In this document: positions 35,101 through 38,507 of the stretch, in pieces
Layout of the letters: each line of letters begins with the position of its first letter
How positions within the stretch are numbered: the stretch's first letter is position 1
From: a virus
Virus record (IMG/VR): IMGVR_UViG_3300010354_000221
Coordinates: 1-38,507 of that record
Length of the DNA: 38,507 nt
Reading direction: 5' to 3' (one strand)
Notes under the pieces: generated by a model
The model's input: the letters and a program-made list of their open reading frames with translations, nothing else
The model's database searches: none
Told to the model about the DNA's origin: nothing
Position numbers and translations under genes: made by a program

Positions 35101-38100
35101 TATTGGTGGCATTAAACTTATTTCTGGTTTTATTATTTCGCCGTCTGGTCCTTTTCTACACAATATACTTGGTACATTTGAAAAATCAAATGGCTGATCG
35201 GAATCTAAAAACTTCAAAATGTCTTCTACGTTTTTAGCTTCTTGCTGTTTTATGTCGGACAAAATATCGTCTATTACGTCCTCTGGTATGTTTTTTTCAT
35301 CAAGTATTCTTCTTCTTGCGTCTTGCAAAGTTCCATCATCGCAAAGAGGATTTGTTGGTATAACCCTGCCAGCAAAATTTGGATCATCAAGTTGAACACA
35401 TATTTCAGGATTTACAACTCTTCCAATTTTTGCAAACAAATTTTTTATATCTCTTGTTGTACTGATAGCACCAGCGAGTTCTGGGAATTTATTTCTTATA
35501 ACACCTTGTATTACTCTGAACACTTCGTCTTCAACTCCGCGTCCTTTTAATAGATTGCAAAGTTCTCTGGAGCTTAAGAGGCACAAAACAGCGTCAAAAA
35601 AGTTTCTCAATTTTTCTTTTGCTGCGTCCCTTTGTCTCTTTTTTTCCTCATCTGTTAAATTAGGATTGTTAGAATCAATCCCAAAAATATCGTCTAAAGT
35701 ATCGTTTAAAGCTTGATCATTTTCTGTCTCTGGGTTGGCTAAAGCATCCGCTATTTCATCAGCACTATCAATTGCAGATGGATTTTTTTCTTTATTAGGA
35801 TCTCTTAGACAAGCTTTTATAGAGCCAGTTAACAATAATCTAACTGATAAAATTAATATTTGTTGAATAAGCTCAACAATTAAATTTGTCAAAGTTTCAA
35901 CTAAATTTCTATTTGGATTATATACTGGTAGCGTTGGAAGTTCTAATCCAGAAAGTTTTTTTAAAGCAGCAGATAAAAACGGATTACAGACTGTATTTGC
36001 TGCAAATTCTTCTAATAATTTTTTTGCTCTATTATATTTTCTTAATAAATCATTAAATTCTTGAGGGTCTAGTGCAGAAGAATTACATTTTAAAACTTCT
36101 GCTAGAATAGCATTTAAATCAAGCTCATTTAACGCTGGTATAATATATTGGTTTAAAGCCTCATATGCTTTTACATTTGAAGGAACCTTGTCGACACCAA
36201 GAAGAAGTCTTAAATTTTTATTTGTAACATTATTTGGAAAGTCTTTTAAACTCTGCTTTATTAAGTCTCCTTCTTTTTCTAATTGTCTATCAATATCATT
36301 TTTTCTATCTTTTTCTTTATCTTTTATTGATTTTTTAATTTTATCTATATATTCATCAGAAATAAATTGGCCCTTATCACCCAAATCTTTAATTGCTTGA
36401 TAGTTTTCTTGAACACATTGTGAAATATTCAGCGGCTTAACCGTAGCGACAGTTACTTTTGGATAATGATATTTTAATAAAAATTTTGATAAACCAATAT
36501 GAGGCCCAGTAACTTCATCAGCCCCTTCGTCTACAAATGGCGCTTTTAACAAATTCCAAGTAGATTCTCCAAGCGCTGAGAAATCCGCAACTTCAAGCGT
36601 TTCAAAAAATTCATCATCTACTGGTGGTGTATTAGTATCCAGTTGTTCTATTTCATTTCTAAACTCTTTTATTAGAAATGAATCGGCAAATATTGCAAAG
36701 GAATTTATTGCTTTTTTTCTTAAAACTTCGCTATATTTTAAATTATTCTCTAAAGGTGTTATTTCATCAAAGTCTTTTGATGCTCCTAAATTTTCATCGT
36801 CTTCTGCTCTATCTATCACATCCTTGTCAGTTGAAGAAAGATTTTTATTGTCAGAAAGAATTTTTTGTTTTCTAAGTTCTATGTGATATTTTCTTTTTAG
36901 TTTACTAAAGTGCCTTTGCAATATAAAATTTACCACCGTTTTTGATTTACAAATTTCGTCATCTAAAAACTCTAGAATTTCTATATTTAATGGAATTGCT
37001 ATTCCTTTTGGATTTATATATTTTAAATGTACTATTTTTAAATCTTTATAATCAATTACAATTTTTAATTTTCCCTCCCAATGTAACTCCGAGGCTATTG
37101 GGAAATTTCCGATAAATTGACCAAATCTTTTAGTTACGCCGCTAGCTAATTCAGTTCCAACGCCAGTTACACCGCTAGATAAGCCACCAGCAACAACTGT
37201 TATTGGAGCAAAACCTCTTGCAATACCAACGCCAACTTGGCTAGCAATGCCAGCATCACTACTAGTTGTCCCAATATCTCTAAAAAATTCAGTAACTTGT
37301 TTATTAGCAAGTGAAATTTTTTCAGATGCTTTTTCTGTATTGTTTAAAAATTCAGCTAGACCAATACCAGAAATAGACTCTCTTGCTAAATTTAAAGGTA
37401 TATTTTTCATCACCAATAAATTTAATTTATTTTTCAGATCAGCAATTTGTGTTGCATTTGTGCCAAGTTGTATATCAACGTCGTTTGGTTCTATGTACCA
37501 GTCTCTATTTTTAAAAATTATATCGCCTTTATTTAATGCGCCAAGAGGCAAGCCACCAAAATTATCAGATATATCTTCAAAAAAATTTTCAAAATTTGTA
37601 TCGTCGCCAAGATCATTATAGCTATTAAAAAATAAAGTTACGTACCTACTTTCTGGTTGTTGCTCCTCTTCATTAGTTTCAGCCCCTGTATCTTCCGCTG
37701 GTTCTTCTGCGGTTGGATCTTCGGTAGTTTCTTCTTTGGAATCTTCTATCTCAAAAGACTCTAAATATTTTTTTGGCACAGTGACAAGAACAAGCAATGT
37801 TGAACATTTTCTAAGAGAAAAGTCTATCGCTTCCGCAGTACCAAATAAAAAATATTTATCTTGCGTTGTCTTTACATATTCAGGGTCGGCGCTTTTACCT
37901 CTATTTTTAAAAATTAGCTCAAGACCCTTATAGAGAGCGTCGGTCATGACTTCTTTCAATAATTCTTTTTGTTCTAGCCTTTCTATACCAGTATCATACA
38001 GAACACAGTATAAACCCCTTTTGTCATCATTAAAAGGTCTATTGGCTGCTTGCTCTCTCCATAAAATTTCTGGTTTTGAGTCATCTGCTAAAAAATCTGG

Positions 38101-38412
38101 GGATAGATTCGGAATTATTGACGGCTTTACGTCACTAGGTCTTATTGCAGTATAGACTGCTTTTTGAAGAATATAGCCAATTAAGTTAAACTGTCCACTT
38201 TCATCTTGGACTTTTATCTTAGCCCAAGTACCTTCAAAGCCAACGCACTCTTCTAGGACAATAACTGGGACTGTCAGACCAATAAAATTATCAGTAACAA
38301 ATGCGCTTGTTTTTGGAGCAGTTTCTCTTAAAATAAAAGGAGTCTGCTCTGATAAAATATGAGTTGGATTTATTGGAATTTGTGGAACTTGTATGTTTTC
38401 AAAATTTTTCAT
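32188..38412 (-). CDS. Very large virion/baseplate protein with N-terminal SH3b-like domain
   Basis: This is a 2074-aa protein. Residues about 28-90 read as a bacterial SH3 domain (FILRETAPKTSAFV, GLTVPVIVLEECVGFEG, TWAKIKVQDESGQ, LIGYILQKAVY), a fold that often binds peptides or glycans. An acidic low-complexity linker lies at about 224-257 (KEETTEDPTAEEPAEDTG). A Gly/Ala-rich stretch at about 388-425 (ARGFAPITVVAGG, TGVGTELASGVTKRFG) and hydrophobic segments near 850 (IVELIQQILILSVRLLL) and 2000-2030 (VVPAVGVPLGFLGLIPFS) could insert in or contact membrane, or simply be buried. The rest is helical with an occasional Cys. It precedes gp25, where T4 encodes small wedge genes, so a wedge, hub or tape-like role is possible. 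There is no clear Shine-Dalgarno before the ATG. The family is not recognised. Confidence 0.8.
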   Translation of the reverse strand: MKNFENIQVPQIPINPTHILSEQTPFILRETAPKTSAFVTDNFIGLTVPVIVLEECVGFEGTWAKIKVQDESGQFNLIGYILQKAVYTAIRPSDVKPSIIPNLSPDFLADDSKPEILWREQAANRPFNDDKRGLYCVLYDTGIERLEQKELLKEVMTDALYKGLELIFKNRGKSADPEYVKTTQDKYFLFGTAEAIDFSLRKCSTLLVLVTVPKKYLESFEIEDSKEETTEDPTAEEPAEDTGAETNEEEQQPESRYVTLFFNSYNDLGDDTNFENFFEDISDNFGGLPLGALNKGDIIFKNRDWYIEPNDVDIQLGTNATQIADLKNKLNLLVMKNIPLNLARESISGIGLAEFLNNTEKASEKISLANKQVTEFFRDIGTTSSDAGIASQVGVGIARGFAPITVVAGGLSSGVTGVGTELASGVTKRFGQFIGNFPIASELHWEGKLKIVIDYKDLKIVHLKYINPKGIAIPLNIEILEFLDDEICKSKTVVNFILQRHFSKLKRKYHIELRKQKILSDNKNLSSTDKDVIDRAEDDENLGASKDFDEITPLENNLKYSEVLRKKAINSFAIFADSFLIKEFRNEIEQLDTNTPPVDDEFFETLEVADFSALGESTWNLLKAPFVDEGADEVTGPHIGLSKFLLKYHYPKVTVATVKPLNISQCVQENYQAIKDLGDKGQFISDEYIDKIKKSIKDKEKDRKNDIDRQLEKEGDLIKQSLKDFPNNVTNKNLRLLLGVDKVPSNVKAYEALNQYIIPALNELDLNAILAEVLKCNSSALDPQEFNDLLRKYNRAKKLLEEFAANTVCNPFLSAALKKLSGLELPTLPVYNPNRNLVETLTNLIVELIQQILILSVRLLLTGSIKACLRDPNKEKNPSAIDSADEIADALANPETENDQALNDTLDDIFGIDSNNPNLTDEEKKRQRDAAKEKLRNFFDAVLCLLSSRELCNLLKGRGVEDEVFRVIQGVIRNKFPELAGAISTTRDIKNLFAKIGRVVNPEICVQLDDPNFAGRVIPTNPLCDDGTLQDARRRILDEKNIPEDVIDDILSDIKQQEAKNVEDILKFLDSDQPFDFSNVPSILCRKGPDGEIIKPEISLMPPIGSFSNVLNTLFKDIYTTFNNEALEWSKTTYSIRTKGPQLLKLNEQTGKLEPDLSGLVNPEEPDKNNASDKGDKELLPSYLFKDILDNKKYSGIVGESSSEFTFSSKADGNIQEKEDANLVNASLRQKVDQADQKLRLFLSDFLDALNVSVTIGAASSTIESINTASSPDVQGFFKTLEEILPNFTNALAIFDNFMRKNPAQMEDASYKNLLSTLGPNIEATAMLFDAQGVAVYIKIMEFLSSRQSEMNRVIDLINKNTPSSQVRLINNRQNLGEFLKNSLQDNINEYKSVLKIYSIVLKAGLNYPVFDLKFYDNYRPNAPVKFNDDLHDKYKLEIIKNNNIYINIENYQDIDKDVLGYATNNLKIDNLNADKEQIFKKFIETNNKDINFDSSRFYKEINSYIFDSCLKNIGTSDFFDKYLVTQEQKQRKDPEDSESEFVRIPPTYKAITDFIKLVIEPTPVQIQCNINPHYLDIDSLKNEAVENKKNSSCVDEILNQKIANNEPINAEELRNLETTDDQNIMLSPLYRLAIRVYAHDIILRGIATFGYYDPQFLRSDGLFIDFLSGLIETEMRSVDQLFYDMMSNFFAKQYENLASLEKNQIKKALERNEQYNRQFTTGQDITVDPTNKIVKRQIIKNIIRQELKTAILPKLSKRILDDTNFVLNQNAIPKKFDLNFVTNYEELEKQFSYVAEKISLFESNGSIYLRIFDRTEKVTVREATLLEDAVIQEQKLYIDYKIFNGTKLQFDDSKPEFRLLFDFIFPIKRYITTIFITNVLCTSTRKQILDAFKGTKKGIRTTAKIVQSNGQGVNINLSDPQSVINDDPNEDVFWFVLKTLLSIPVKIAKGFIEGADLNAGVSSTIYKIGRMFDENLTSFVVPAVGVPLGFLGLIPFSPFMPFAWNPFNIIYYAGLLWYEDNSSDSEKAQEQKRNYINGLFNTEANLSSCEAAKDHSDIIKLQPAPKDYYIKNT

Positions 38413-38414
38413 GA

Positions 38415-38507
38415 TTAATTTAAATAGTGATATTTACTGTTTATGTATTTATTTGAACTGGCGGTTGTAAACTTACTTTTCCAAGAAGCTATATTTGAAG
38501 ATTGATT
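38415..38507 (-). CDS. Possible 3' end of an upstream gene (cut by window edge)
   Basis: Of the three minus-strand frames entering from the right edge, one stays open for 30 codons and stops with TAA at 38415-38417, two nt before the ATG of the 2074-aa gene. The other two frames hit stops within the segment. The predicted end (ASWKSKFTTASSNKYINSK and a short tail) is low in hydrophobics. The tight spacing resembles other junctions in this operon. The piece is too short to assign a family, and chance openness is possible. Confidence 0.4.
   Translation of the reverse strand, partial: NQSSNIASWKSKFTTASSNKYINSKYHYLN
38419..38428 (-). promoter_or_regulatory. ACTATTTAAA, match to the intergenic motif upstream of the 2074-aa gene
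   Basis: Coding-strand ACTATTTAAA lies about 6 nt upstream of the ATG of the 2074-aa gene. If the upstream partial ORF is real, the motif overlaps its last codons, so it is weaker evidence than the copies in true gaps. Confidence 0.25.

Noticed and set aside
309-38412. Alternative genetic code (TGA or TAG recoding)
   Set aside because: All genes are full length in the standard code, with TAG stops placed exactly at gene ends, some inside the next Shine-Dalgarno.
1-38507. Defence island, integrase, transposon or tRNA cluster
   Set aside because: No matching motif, inverted terminal repeats or cloverleaf pattern seen on either strand; every stretch is accounted for by tail, baseplate or fibre genes.

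Overview
The window is a late structural module of a large, AT-rich, contractile-tailed bacteriophage (Caudoviricetes, T4-like in its baseplate logic). All 21 complete genes, and the partial genes at both edges, lie on the minus strand, packed almost without gaps. The best anchors are a gp25-family baseplate wedge protein, a gp6/Baseplate_J-family wedge protein, a probable gp15-like tail-sheath stabiliser, and many serine/threonine/glycine-rich fibre proteins of kinds familiar from marine T4-like phages. The sequence does not identify the host. The AT-rich composition is my impression, not a count.

In the direction of transcription (right to left): the tail end of an upstream ORF (38415-38507); a 2074-aa virion protein with an SH3b-like N-terminus; gp25-like; gp6-like; a 476-aa protein with a DNRLRE-like beta domain; a 3633-aa multidomain protein (two LamG-like domains, a P2-gpI-like helical motif and about 14 beta-propeller blades); then 324-, 1006-, 679- and 330-aa proteins that are probably baseplate or tail-tip components. 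Next comes a fibre/adhesin block: 383-, 77-, 328-, 323- and 161-aa proteins, a gp15-like protein, and a 412-aa fibre. A strong intrinsic terminator follows the 412-aa gene. Beyond it lie two small coiled-coil genes, three more fibre proteins (176, 474 and 483 aa), and the start of a RuvC-like endonuclease gene cut by the left edge.

Neighbours are translationally coupled: stop and start share TAATG at three junctions, and most other gaps are 1-16 nt. Every intergenic gap longer than 20 nt carries a close match to ACTATTTATW on the coding strand, and another match sits just upstream of the 2074-aa gene. I propose this as a late-promoter or mRNA-processing signal. No tRNA, CRISPR array, insertion sequence or integration site was seen, and no stretch over 300 bases lacks a gene. 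I did not find a discrete classical defence, toxin or metabolic system. The most novel-looking content is the 3633-aa multidomain baseplate or tail-tip candidate, the recurring intergenic motif, the apparent fusion of a fibre-type domain onto a gp15-like protein, and the modular reuse of fibre ends.
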